Part shown: piece by piece, positions 46,508 through 54,833 of the stretch
Layout of the letters: every line of letters begins with the position of its first letter
Numbering within the stretch: the stretch's first letter is position 1
From: Deltaproteobacteria bacterium
Lineage (GTDB): Bacteria; Desulfobacterota; Binatia; Binatales; Binataceae
Assembly: GCA_003135135.1 (NCBI GenBank)
Contig: PLDK01000041.1
Coordinates: 62,001 to 126,000, forward strand
Length of the DNA: 64,000 nt
Reading direction: 5' to 3'
Translations under genes and position numbers: made by a program
Notes under the pieces: model-generated
What the model saw: the letters and a program-made list of their open reading frames with translations, nothing else
Told to the model about the DNA's origin: nothing
The model's database searches: none

Positions 46508-47839
46508 ATGGCAAATAACACGTTGACAATTACCGACAATCGGACCGCCAAGAAGTACGAGATACCGATCGAGGAGGGCGGAGTGATTCGCGCGATGGAT
46601 TTGCGTCAAATCAAGACCGCCGCCGACGACTTCGGTCTGATGACCTACGATCCGTCGTTCGGCAACACGGCGTCGTGCCGCAGCCGGGTCACGTTCATCG
46701 ACGGCGACAAGGGGATTCTGCGCTATCGCGGTTATCCGATCGAAGAACTCGCCGAGAAAAGCAATTACCTCGAGACCGCGTACCTGATCGTCAAGGGTGA
46801 GCTGCCGGACCAGGCCCACTACGAGCGCTGGAAGCACAACATCACGATTCACACGATGGTGCACGAGAATATCAAGAAGTTCGTGGAGGGCTTCCGCTAC
46901 GACGCGCATCCGATGGGAATGTTGCTCAGTACCGTCGGCGCGCTCTCGACCTTTTATCCCGACGCCAGCGATATTCACGACCTCGAATCGCGCCGGCTGC
47001 AGACCCGCCGCATCATCGGCAAGATCCCGACCTTGGCGGCGTTCGCGTATCGGCATACCAAGGGACTTCCTTACGTCTATCCCGACAATGACCTCAGCTA
47101 CACCGGCAATCTGCTTGCGATGCTGTTCAAAATGACCGAGCTCAAGTACAAGCCGGACCCGGTGCTCGAGCGCGCGCTCGACGTGCTGTTCATCCTGCAT
47201 GCGGATCACGAGCAGAACTGCTCCACCAATGCGATGCGCGCGGTCGGAAGCTCGCAGCCCGATCCCTACGCCTGCGCGTCGGCTGCTATCGCAGCGCTAT
47301 ACGGCCCCCTCCATGGCGGCGCGAACGAAGCTGCTATCCGGATGCTTATGGAAATCGGTTCGGTGTCGGCCATTCCCGCGCTGATCAAGAAGGTCAAGGA
47401 GGGCGAGCGCCGGCTGATGGGCTTTGGCCATCGAGTGTACAAAAACTACGATCCGCGCGCGAAAATCCTCAAGCAGTTTGCCGCGCAGGTGTTCGAGGTG
47501 ACCGGCCGCAATCCGCTGATCGATATAGCGGTAGAGCTCGAACGAATCGCGCTCCAGGACGACTATTTCATCTCGCACAAGTTGTATCCCAACGTCGATT
47601 TCTATTCGGGGATAATCTACCAGGCGATGGGCTTCCCGATGACGATGTTCCCGGTGTTGTTCGCGATCCCGCGCATGTCCGGATGGATGGCGCAATGGGC
47701 CGAGATGGTGCGCGATCCCGAACAGAAAATCGCGCGGCCGCGCCAGGTCTATATCGGCGAAGCGACGCGCCACTACACCCCGATACAGTCGCGGCCCAAG
47801 CCGACTGTGCACGAGGATGCGGTTAGCGAGGCAATCTAA
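46508..47839 (+). CDS. gltA: Citrate synthase (type II)
   Basis: Condenses acetyl-CoA and oxaloacetate, the entry step of the TCA cycle. The 443-aa chain has the type II extension at the N-terminus with the beta strands LTITDNRTAKKYEIPI. Active-site residues are in LHADHEQNCSTN (His), GFGHRVYKNYDPRA (His) and YPNVDFYSG (Asp). Single gene; a hairpin lies between it and the next gene. Confidence 0.97.
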   Translation: MANNTLTITDNRTAKKYEIPIEEGGVIRAMDLRQIKTAADDFGLMTYDPSFGNTASCRSRVTFIDGDKGILRYRGYPIEELAEKSNYLETAYLIVKGELPDQAHYERWKHNITIHTMVHENIKKFVEGFRYDAHPMGMLLSTVGALSTFYPDASDIHDLESRRLQTRRIIGKIPTLAAFAYRHTKGLPYVYPDNDLSYTGNLLAMLFKMTELKYKPDPVLERALDVLFILHADHEQNCSTNAMRAVGSSQPDPYACASAAIAALYGPLHGGANEAAIRMLMEIGSVSAIPALIKKVKEGERRLMGFGHRVYKNYDPRAKILKQFAAQVFEVTGRNPLIDIAVELERIALQDDYFISHKLYPNVDFYSGIIYQAMGFPMTMFPVLFAIPRMSGWMAQWAEMVRDPEQKIARPRQVYIGEATRHYTPIQSRPKPTVHEDAVSEAI

Positions 47840-47939
47840 CCTCAGTCGGATGATTTCAAAAACATCGCCCGGCTGCCGTTGTTGGCAATCGCTGGATCGA
47901 TGATTGGCCTTAGTCGTAATTCCCTGCTATGGCTGGGAA

Positions 47940-47968
47940 AGGCACCCCGATGAAGTTCAGGGGTGCCT
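47940..47968 (+). promoter_or_regulatory. Perfect hairpin between gltA and the BON-PDZ gene
   Basis: Nine-bp stem AGGCACCCC (47940-47948) / GGGGTGCCT (47960-47968) with an 11-base loop. No T-run follows, so it is not a classic terminator. It lies 25 bp before the ATG at 47994 and just before AAGGA, so it may affect translation of that gene. Confidence 0.5.
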
Positions 47969-47993
47969 AATCCACAAGGATGGCAGGCCTGCG

Positions 47994-49154
47994 ATGGGCA
48001 AGAACGGCGGCAAAGCACCCCGCACCCTTTTGACGCTCGAAGAAGCGCTCAGGCAGTTCGCGCGCAAGAGGGATCAAGCCGGCGTAGAGACAAAGCAAGA
48101 GATCGCACCGGCCACCAACGTCCGCTTCGGTGCCTTTTCGGCCACGGTCAAGCGTGAGGGCGATGCGACTGCGGGACGCGACCTCAAGTCGGCAGATGAC
48201 GGCGCGAGTGCTTCCGCTCGCCGCAACGCAGCGGACGCGGAGATACCGGCGGGCGCGGAGATCGTCGCGGTGATCGATGGCGTTGCGCGCACGCTCAAGC
48301 AGCTCGAGCACCTCGAGGCCGCTGAGAAAGCCTACCTGGAAGATTTTCCCGCGAGCGCGCCGGAGAATGCCGACGTCGAAGACGGCTCGGAAGTTGGCGA
48401 AGCGGGCGGCGTGGCACTCCCGGCCGGCCATCTCCTGGTTCGCGAATACGCGTTCACCGCGATGGGTGCCGCCCTGATGGTATTGGCGGCGTTTTTGATT
48501 ACTCGCGTGCCAATCGGCAATAACCAACCACGATTGGTGGCACAGACCATCGCGATACCGGCGCTGAAGGCATCCTCGCTGATGACTGCGGAGGACCTGA
48601 TAGCGACTCCCGCCATAATCCCGGACACCGGCGTCAAACTGGTGTCGGCTGGGTCCCGGCTCAAATCCGACGAGCTCGAGGCCCGAATCAAGGACACGCT
48701 TAAGTTGCGCGCATTCCCCGATGTCGGCGTATCCGTGTCGAAGATGGGCGATGTGTACCTGGCGGGCGAAGTTTATAGTCTCAATGAGGTGCGCAAGATC
48801 ACGCAAATCGTGCACCGCGTGAACGGCGTGAATCGGGTTCATTTTCTGCATCCCGACCTTCGACCTGCGGATGGTCCCGCATACTTCGGCGTGACGACGG
48901 CGTGGGCGCCCGAAGTCTGGGGAGCGAAGGTGCAGGCCGTGTTCATTGGGTCGTCGGCGGATAAAGCCGGGATCAAGCCGGACGATGTGATCAGCGAGTT
49001 TGACGGGAAAACCATTCCCGACGCAAAAACATTTAACGATCTCCTCGCGCAGTATTCCCCCGGCCAGCGCGTGCAATTGCGCGCATGGCATGACGGCCAG
49101 CCCGAGTATTTGGTGGCGCGCCTGGGCGAGGCGACGACGGTGGCGAGCCGGTAA
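47994..49154 (+). CDS. Membrane protein with BON-like and PDZ domains
   Basis: Protein of 386 aa with a charged cytoplasmic N-terminal part (about 145 residues), one membrane span (AFTAMGAALMVLAAFLI, about 153-169), a BON-like region (ELEARIKDTLKLRAFPDVGVSV...VYLAGEVYSLNEVRKITQIVHRVNGV, about 245-300) and a C-terminal PDZ domain (GAKVQAVFIGSSADKAGIKPDDVISEFDGKTI). Peptide binding in the periplasm is likely; no protease domain is attached. Start 47994 is preferred over a TTG at 47904, which would span the hairpin. Confidence 0.75.
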   Translation: MGKNGGKAPRTLLTLEEALRQFARKRDQAGVETKQEIAPATNVRFGAFSATVKREGDATAGRDLKSADDGASASARRNAADAEIPAGAEIVAVIDGVARTLKQLEHLEAAEKAYLEDFPASAPENADVEDGSEVGEAGGVALPAGHLLVREYAFTAMGAALMVLAAFLITRVPIGNNQPRLVAQTIAIPALKASSLMTAEDLIATPAIIPDTGVKLVSAGSRLKSDELEARIKDTLKLRAFPDVGVSVSKMGDVYLAGEVYSLNEVRKITQIVHRVNGVNRVHFLHPDLRPADGPAYFGVTTAWAPEVWGAKVQAVFIGSSADKAGIKPDDVISEFDGKTIPDAKTFNDLLAQYSPGQRVQLRAWHDGQPEYLVARLGEATTVASR

Positions 49155-49183
49155 GCGAGCGGCGCTGCTATAGCCAGTGCTTT

Positions 49184-49212
49184 AGGGGCGGTTATCGAAC
49201 CGCCCCTTTTTC
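49184..49212 (+). terminator. Rho-independent terminator after the BON-PDZ gene
   Basis: Ten-bp stem AGGGGCGGTT (49184-49193) / AACCGCCCCT (49198-49207), four-base loop ATCG, then TTTTT. Confidence 0.93.
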
Positions 49213-49498
49213 TTGCGCGTCACGCGTCGATGAAGCGTCCCGCCTCCCGAAACCGACGGGCAATCCGCAGGATTTTGACGCGCGGCATTGAGTTCTTCTG
49301 CCCGTCTTTCGCTAGCAATAACGCAATGTGACCCACATTCTTCAGGATTCTCACCATTTGACAGGCGCGAACGGTCAGTATTGACTTCTTCGTGGCACGG
49401 TTAGAGGCTGTATTGTGGGTTTTTGTGGGGCATTGAGCGATATGGCTCGCTTAAAGGGGAATTGGTAAATCTCCCCGACGGGAAGGTTTGACCTTACG

Positions 49499-49732
49499 AT
49501 GGCATCCTCGGAAGAAATTCTGACCATCTCGGAGTTGTCGGCGCATCTTCGCGTCCATCCAACTACGATTTATCGCTTGCTGAGCGAAGGGCGAATACCC
49601 GGCTTCCGGGTCGGCAGTGCGTGGCGATTCAGCCGCGCGGCGATCGAAATATGGGAGAAAGAGCAAGCCGATCCAATCGGCGGAGAACCCGTGCCCACCC
49701 GCAAATCCAAAGGCCGCAAGGCACGAAAGTAG
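49499..49732 (+). CDS. BldC/excisionase-like helix-turn-helix protein
   Basis: Stand-alone 77-aa DNA-binding protein of the helix-turn-helix-17 type: LTISELSAHLRVHPTTIYRLLSEGRIPGFRVG followed by SAWRFSRAAIEIWEKE and a basic tail (RKSKGRKARK). It is clearly related to the 19672 protein. Upstream is 286 bp without genes, with GGGGA/TCCCC inverted repeat about 20 bp before the start codon. Confidence 0.88.
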   Translation: MASSEEILTISELSAHLRVHPTTIYRLLSEGRIPGFRVGSAWRFSRAAIEIWEKEQADPIGGEPVPTRKSKGRKARK

Positions 49733-49763
49733 CGGCAAACTATTCTCCGCGCGCCTGCTTTTC

Positions 49764-49810
49764 TGTCATTCTCAGCGAAGTCGAGTGATCATGCTTCGCT
49801 CGGATTGACA
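49764..49810. repeat. REP-like inverted repeat
   Basis: Imperfect palindrome: TGTCATTCTCAGCGAAG (49764-49780) and CTTCGCTCGGATTGACA (49794-49810), 14 of 17 positions complementary. Related to the larger element at 58131-58199, which shares TCAT-CTGAGCGAAG. Confidence 0.7.
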
Positions 49811-49833
49811 AAAGGAAAAAAGGACGGCGTGAC

Positions 49834-50652
49834 GTGGACTCCAGTGAAACCTCCGGGCATCGCTCACCTTCAAATATAGCCGAGTACTTCGGCCGCTTGG
49901 CCGCCACTTATGGCGACGGCGAGTACTACGGGAATCGGCGCCGCGCCGTCCTCGAGGCGATCGCCGGGGAACTCGCGGATGCGCGCGACGTGCTCGATGT
50001 CGGATGCGGCAATGGCGCCTATCTCGCGAAGTTTGCGGCAGCGCCCGGAAATCGCCGGGTGACCGGCGCCGACTTGTCGATCGAAATGCTGCTGGCCGCG
50101 CGCCGGCGAGTCGGCGTGAAATGCCGGCTGCTCTGCGCGGACGTGTCACGACTGCCGTTCAAGCCGGAGTCGTTCGATTTCATTTTCGCCAGCCACGTCC
50201 TGCAATTTGTCGCCGATGTCGATCTCGATGGCGTCGTGGCGGAGTTCGCGCGATGCTTGCCGCCCGGCGGATTGCTGGTGGCGACCGGGCGGCGGGACGA
50301 AGGTTTTCGCCAGCTGCTGAGCACGATCGTCGGTCCTGACCGATGGCCCGAATATCGCGAGGTGATCTTCCAGCGTGTGCCCCGCCGCGACGCCGATGCA
50401 GGTCCCGATGATCGCTACCAGCAGGCGTTCGCCAGGTCCGGTCTGCGCGTCGAGGAACGCGCCGCGCCGTTTACGGTCGGGTGGGCGGATATCGAAGAGT
50501 TGATCAACGTCAGATGGATGCCATTGATACCCGAGGGCGAGCGCGAACAGGCTGGCGCGATGCTGGCGGGAATCGCGGAACTTGCCAAGGCCGGCCCGTC
50601 GCCCAGCTTGACGCTGCGCGAACCACTGATTCTCGGCAGGCGCGATGGCTGA
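49834..50652 (+). CDS. Class I SAM-dependent methyltransferase
   Basis: Rossmann-fold methyltransferase of 272 aa. SAM motif I is VLDVGCGNGAYLAKF, then GADLSIEML, ADVSRLPFKPESFDFIFASHVL and the post-IV region LPPGGLLVATGR. It resembles BioC/UbiE-like enzymes; the substrate is not clear. GTG start with AAGGA about 9 bp upstream. It opens the run that leads into the acyl-CoA cluster. Confidence 0.88.
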   Translation: MDSSETSGHRSPSNIAEYFGRLAATYGDGEYYGNRRRAVLEAIAGELADARDVLDVGCGNGAYLAKFAAAPGNRRVTGADLSIEMLLAARRRVGVKCRLLCADVSRLPFKPESFDFIFASHVLQFVADVDLDGVVAEFARCLPPGGLLVATGRRDEGFRQLLSTIVGPDRWPEYREVIFQRVPRRDADAGPDDRYQQAFARSGLRVEERAAPFTVGWADIEELINVRWMPLIPEGEREQAGAMLAGIAELAKAGPSPSLTLREPLILGRRDG

Positions 50653-50729
50653 GTCTGGCGCCGTTTGACAAGCGCGCGGTCAACCTAATAGCTAACCCAC
50701 AAAAGCAAATGGCGGAGAGTCTCGCGCCG

Positions 50730-51548
50730 ATGCCGACCAAATACACCGATGTAAAAGGATACGCGACCTACTACCACTACTGCGGCGCTACGACGCTGCC
50801 CGACGTGGTGCCGGACTTTTCACGCGGCCGCAAGATTTTGCTCGTTCACGGCGCCGGCTCGAACGGCCACACCTGGCATCGCCAGATCGACGCGTTCGGC
50901 GCCAAGCATAGTCCGATCGCGCTCGATCTGCCCGGCCATGGCCGCTCGGCGGGCGTCGAAGGGCTGCGCACGGTTGGCGACTATGCCGACTTCGTTGCGG
51001 CTTTTCTTGACATGTTGAAGATCAAAGCGGCGGTAATACTGGGGCATTCGATGGGCGGCGCGATTGCGATGGACCTGGCGCTGCGGCACGCCACGCGCGT
51101 CGAGGCGTTGATCCTCAGTTGCACGGCGCCGAAGTTCAACATCACGGCCGATCGAATCGAGGCATTGCGGGCAATCACGATGGGCCGGGCGCCGCAGGCC
51201 TTCAACACTGACGGCTATTCGCCCCGCACGGTGAAGGAAAACTTCGACGTCGTCCGCGAAGGCTGGATGGAACAAATCAAGACCGATCCGCGCGTGCGCT
51301 ATACCGACATCGTCGCGTGCTCGCACGTCGATTTGCGCGACGCGATCGGAAAGATCGACAAACCGGCGCTGGCGATTGCCGGCGCCGACGACCAGGGCAC
51401 CACCCCGGCCGACGCGGAGTTTATCGCGGGCAAGATTCGCGGCGCGAGCTGCAAGATTATCGCGGACGCCGGTCACTATATCCCGCGCGAGCGTCCCGCC
51501 GAGTACAACGCCGCGATCGAACAGTTCGTTTTTTCACTGCCGAACTGA
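50730..51548 (+). CDS. Alpha/beta-hydrolase
   Basis: Hydrolase of about 272 aa. LLVHGAGSNGHTWHRQI is the oxyanion region, LPGHGRSAG follows, the nucleophile elbow is ILGHSMGGAIAMDLAL, the acid is in IAGADDQGTTP and the His in ADAGHYIPRERP. ATG 50730 is chosen for the GGAGAG about 11 bp ahead; an in-frame ATG at 50709 adds seven residues. It is 14 bp before the thiolase gene and probably belongs to the same catabolic operon (esterase, thioesterase or C-C hydrolase role). Confidence 0.9.
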   Translation: MPTKYTDVKGYATYYHYCGATTLPDVVPDFSRGRKILLVHGAGSNGHTWHRQIDAFGAKHSPIALDLPGHGRSAGVEGLRTVGDYADFVAAFLDMLKIKAAVILGHSMGGAIAMDLALRHATRVEALILSCTAPKFNITADRIEALRAITMGRAPQAFNTDGYSPRTVKENFDVVREGWMEQIKTDPRVRYTDIVACSHVDLRDAIGKIDKPALAIAGADDQGTTPADAEFIAGKIRGASCKIIADAGHYIPRERPAEYNAAIEQFVFSLPN

Positions 51549-51562
51549 AGTAGGAATTAGAG

Positions 51563-52726
51563 ATGAGTTTAACCCGCAAAACCGCAGTGGCCGGCGTGTT
51601 CGAGCATCCCACCCGCTTCGCGCCGGACAAAAGTCTGTTTCAGATAATGGCGGAGAGCGTGCGTGGCGCGCTGGACGACGCCGGCTTGACGATCAAGGAC
51701 GTGAACGGGCTGTGCACGACCGGAATCGGGATGAGCGGGATGGGCATCGTCGGTTTTTGCGATTACCTGAACCTGACGCCGAACTTTGTCGACTCGACTT
51801 CGATCGGCGGGTCGTCGTTCGTGGCGCACACCGCGCACGCCGCGGCCGCTATCCACGCCGGGCTGTGCGACGTATGCGTGGTGGTCTATGGCTCGACGGC
51901 GGCCTCGTCGCGGTTTGCGATTGGCACCGGCGGAGAACGCGGCGGCGCAGGCGATCCCTGCGACCAGTACGAGATTCCTTTCGGGCCGACTACCGTCGGG
52001 GCGTACGCGATGATCGCGCAGCGCCATATGCATGACTACGGGACGACCGCCGAGCAGCTCGCCGAAATAGCGGTCACGACGCGCCTGCATGCGTCCATGA
52101 ATCCGGCCGCCAAGTACCGCGACCCGATCACGGTGGAAGACGTACTCGCGTCGCGAATCATCTCGTCGCCGCTGCATCTGCTGGATTGCTGCATCATCAG
52201 CGACGGCGGCGGCGCGTTGGTGATCACGTCGGCCCAGCGCGCGCGCGATTTGAAGAAGAAGCCGGTTTACATCCTGGGCGCGGGCGAGACGGTGCGCCAC
52301 GCGGCGCGCGGGCAGCGCGATTTTCTGGAAATCGCGGCGGCGCAATCGGGCCGGCTGGCGTTCGAGCGCGCCGGCGTCGCGCACAAGGACATCGACATGG
52401 CGATGATCTACGACTCGTTCACGATCACCGTGCTGGCCACGCTGGAGAATCTCGGCTTTTGCAAGCGCGGCGAGGGCGGAGCGTTCGTGTCGGGCGGACG
52501 GCTGCGCTTCGACGGCGAATTTCCGATCAACACCGACGGCGGAGGGTTGTCGTCGAATCATCCGGGTATGCGCGGAATCTTTTTGGTGATCGAGGCGGCC
52601 AAACAACTGCGCGGCGAATGCGGTCCGCGGCAGGTCAAGGATTGCAAAATCGCGCTCGTGCACGGCACCGGCGGCGCGCTGGGCACGCGCCATTCGGGCG
52701 CGACGCTTATCCTCAGCAACCAGTAA
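51563..52726 (+). CDS. Thiolase-fold protein, SCP-x/Ltp2-like
   Basis: Thiolase superfamily protein of 387 aa of the lipid-transfer/acetyl-CoA acetyltransferase type. Features: the N-terminal VAGVFEHPTRFAPDKS, TSIGGSSFVAHTAHAAAAIHAG (the usual nucleophile Cys position reads Ser-rich), MIYDSFTITVLATLENLG, NTDGGGLSSNHPGMRG and HGTGGALGTRHSGATLIL. Loss of the Cys is typical of Ltp2-type retro-aldolases rather than beta-ketothiolases. The DUF35 partner is encoded 22 bp downstream. Confidence 0.87.
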   Translation: MSLTRKTAVAGVFEHPTRFAPDKSLFQIMAESVRGALDDAGLTIKDVNGLCTTGIGMSGMGIVGFCDYLNLTPNFVDSTSIGGSSFVAHTAHAAAAIHAGLCDVCVVVYGSTAASSRFAIGTGGERGGAGDPCDQYEIPFGPTTVGAYAMIAQRHMHDYGTTAEQLAEIAVTTRLHASMNPAAKYRDPITVEDVLASRIISSPLHLLDCCIISDGGGALVITSAQRARDLKKKPVYILGAGETVRHAARGQRDFLEIAAAQSGRLAFERAGVAHKDIDMAMIYDSFTITVLATLENLGFCKRGEGGAFVSGGRLRFDGEFPINTDGGGLSSNHPGMRGIFLVIEAAKQLRGECGPRQVKDCKIALVHGTGGALGTRHSGATLILSNQ

Positions 52727-52748
52727 CCCCGGGGGCGGACGATAAATC

Positions 52749-53177
52749 ATGGCGGAACAGACGCAAGCGAAGAAATACTCGAAGCCACTCCCGCATCTCG
52801 ACGAAGAGAACCGTCCGTGGTGGGAGGCGCTACAACGGCACGAACTTTACATCCAGAAATGCGCCGAGTGCGGTGACGTCCGCTACTATCCGCGCGCGCT
52901 GTGCACGAATTGCATGTCGTCGCAGGTGCAATGGATAAAATGCAGCGGGCGCGGCAAGGTCTATACCTTTACCACGACGTATCAGAACCAGGCGCCCGGG
53001 TTTCGCGAGTCGATCCCATACATCATGGCGTACGTCGAGTTGGAGGAGGGCGTGAAAATGCTCACCAACCTTGTCGACTGCCAGCCGGAACAGGCTAAAA
53101 TAGGGATGCCCGTCGAGGTCGTATACGAGGACGTCACGCCCGCGGTGACGCTCGCGAAATTCCGCCCGGCGAGGTGA
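52749..53177 (+). CDS. DUF35 OB-fold/zinc-ribbon protein
   Basis: Acyl-CoA-binding accessory protein of 142 aa. The rubredoxin-like zinc ribbon is CAECGDVRYYPRALCTNC (about 38-55), followed by the OB-fold (GRGKVYTFTTTYQNQAPGF...YIMAYVELEEGVKMLTNLVDC). DUF35 proteins bind and activate thiolase-fold partners; in steroid degradation the ChsH2 DUF35 domain pairs with Ltp2. Directly downstream of the thiolase gene. Confidence 0.93.
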   Translation: MAEQTQAKKYSKPLPHLDEENRPWWEALQRHELYIQKCAECGDVRYYPRALCTNCMSSQVQWIKCSGRGKVYTFTTTYQNQAPGFRESIPYIMAYVELEEGVKMLTNLVDCQPEQAKIGMPVEVVYEDVTPAVTLAKFRPAR

Positions 53178-53190
53178 GGGCTCAATCCTG

Positions 53191-53874
53191 GTGAGTACAA
53201 TCCTTGATCTCCATACGCATAGCGAAGCATCGGAAGACAGCCGCGCACCGGTCGAGGCGTACCTCAACTGGATCAAGCTGCGCCAGGCCGAGCGGCCGAT
53301 CGATGGAATCGTCCTGACCGAGCATCGCCAGTTCAATCGCGACGCCGACTACCGCCATCTCGAGGACAAATTCGGAACGCTGGTGTTGCGCGCGTCGGAA
53401 GTCGAGACCACCTACGGACACATGCTGGTGTTCGGGGTGAACGACGACATGGTGGCGCGCTTCGATTTTGCCGACGTGCGGCTCGACGCGCAGATTTTGA
53501 TCGATGAAGTGGCGCGGATGGGCGGAATTGTCGTGCCGTGCCATCCCGGCCGCCCCAATATCGGGCTCTACGAGCATTATCAGTCGAGGCCGCCGCTGCA
53601 GAACGTGGTCGCGGTCGAAGCGCTCAACGGCGGCTCGCGCAAGGGCGAGGACGAGCGCAGCGCGGAATTGATCGCGAAGCACGGGTTTGCCGCAACCGGC
53701 GGTTCCGACAGCCATCTGGTGAGCCTTATCGGGCTGTGCGCGACGAAATTCAGCGCGTACATCAAGACGATCGACGACCTGGTGCGGGAATTGAAGACCG
53801 GCAACTACGAGCCGGTGGATTTCCGGCCGCGGCGCAAAACCGTGCCGCATGCGGTCGCGATGGAAACCCGGTAA
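53191..53874 (+). CDS. PHP-domain metal-dependent phosphoesterase-like protein
   Basis: PHP-family protein of 227 aa. The metal site begins with LDLHTHSEASEDSR, then VLTEHRQFN, RASEVETTYGHMLVFG, VVPCHPGRP and TGGSDSHLV. PHP proteins hydrolyse phosphoesters or amide-like bonds; here the role is unknown, and the location inside an acyl-CoA cluster is unexpected. GTG start, 13 bp after DUF35. Confidence 0.9.
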   Translation: MSTILDLHTHSEASEDSRAPVEAYLNWIKLRQAERPIDGIVLTEHRQFNRDADYRHLEDKFGTLVLRASEVETTYGHMLVFGVNDDMVARFDFADVRLDAQILIDEVARMGGIVVPCHPGRPNIGLYEHYQSRPPLQNVVAVEALNGGSRKGEDERSAELIAKHGFAATGGSDSHLVSLIGLCATKFSAYIKTIDDLVRELKTGNYEPVDFRPRRKTVPHAVAMETR

Positions 53875-53904
53875 CGCCGCATCGGCGATAGCGAGAAAAC
53901 CACG

Positions 53905-54351
53905 ATGGCAGTGAATTACGATCCGGCGCTGATCAACAAGGTCTTCGAAATCACCGAGCCGGTCGAGGTCAAGGCCGAGAAGATACAGCGCTACTGCGCG
54001 GCGCTGGGCGAGACCAATCCGATATACACGGACGAGGAGGCGGCGAAAAAAGGCCCGTATGGAGGGATCGTCGCGCCGCCGTCGTTCGCGGTGACGTTCC
54101 GCAACGGGCGGCATTTCTTCGAGAACGTGCCGCGCTTCGGAATGCGCGGTTTCGACGCCGGCAAGGATGTCGAGTTCGTCGCGCCGATCAGGCCCGGCGA
54201 CAATGTAACGCTCAGCTCGCACGTGAAGGAAATTTACGAGAAAACGGGACGGACGGGCATGATGGTGTTCGTCGTAATCCGCTCGACGTTGAAGAACCAG
54301 AACGATGAAGTGCTGGCCCATATCGACCATCGCTTCATGAACCGCCCCTGA
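53905..54351 (+). CDS. MaoC-like hotdog protein (FAS1-type N-terminal dehydratase domain)
   Basis: Hotdog-fold protein of 148 aa of the MaoC_dehydrat_N type: FEITEPVEVKAEKIQRYCAALGETNPIYTDEEAAKKGPYGGIVAPPSFA and a C-terminal hotdog half (GFDAGKDVEFVAPIRPGDNVTLSSHVKEIYEKTGRTGMMVFVVIRS). Hydratases use an Asp-His pair in GDxNPIH; here it reads GETNPIY, so the His is missing. Likely pairs with the 54380 product as a heteromeric hydratase. Confidence 0.88.
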   Translation: MAVNYDPALINKVFEITEPVEVKAEKIQRYCAALGETNPIYTDEEAAKKGPYGGIVAPPSFAVTFRNGRHFFENVPRFGMRGFDAGKDVEFVAPIRPGDNVTLSSHVKEIYEKTGRTGMMVFVVIRSTLKNQNDEVLAHIDHRFMNRP

Positions 54352-54379
54352 ACGCGGCGCTATCGGGAAGTCGAATCAG

Positions 54380-54799
54380 GTGAACAGTTTCGAAGAGATT
54401 AATATTGGAGACACGCTCGGCCCGCTCGAGCTGTTCGTGAGCAAGGATCAATGCCGCGCCTACGCCAGGACGATGGGCATGGGCGAGGGCGCGGGACGCT
54501 TCACCGACGATGAGGCCGCCAGGAAGGAAGGGCTGCCGGGGATGATCATCCCGGGCAACATGAGCCTCGGATTGCTCTCGAAGCTGGTGACGGATTGGAT
54601 CGGCTCGAGCAACGCGTGGCTGACGCGGATGAGCACGACCTATCGCGTGCCGGTGCAACCCGATCACACGGTGACGATTCACGGCTTTATCACGAACAAG
54701 AATCCCGAAGATCGGACGGCCGAGATCGACGTCTGGATGGAGAACGAGGAGTCGGAGCGGCTGGTGACCGGGACGGCGACCGTCGAGTTCCGCAAGTAG
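54380..54799 (+). CDS. MaoC-like hotdog protein
   Basis: Second hotdog protein, 139 aa: a GTG start, then FEEINIGDTLGPLELFVSKDQCRAYAR and GLPGMIIPGNMSLGLLSKLVTDWI, STTYRVPVQPDHTVTIHGFI, and ENEESERLVTGTATVEFRK. It aligns with MaoC-like partners but the canonical Asp and His are not at the expected site (MGMGEGAGRFTDDEAA). It is 28 bp after the first MaoC gene and ends the cluster. Confidence 0.85.
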   Translation: MNSFEEINIGDTLGPLELFVSKDQCRAYARTMGMGEGAGRFTDDEAARKEGLPGMIIPGNMSLGLLSKLVTDWIGSSNAWLTRMSTTYRVPVQPDHTVTIHGFITNKNPEDRTAEIDVWMENEESERLVTGTATVEFRK

Positions 54800-54833
54800 C
54801 ATGCAGGTCGGGGTAGTGGTGCAGTTTAAAAGC

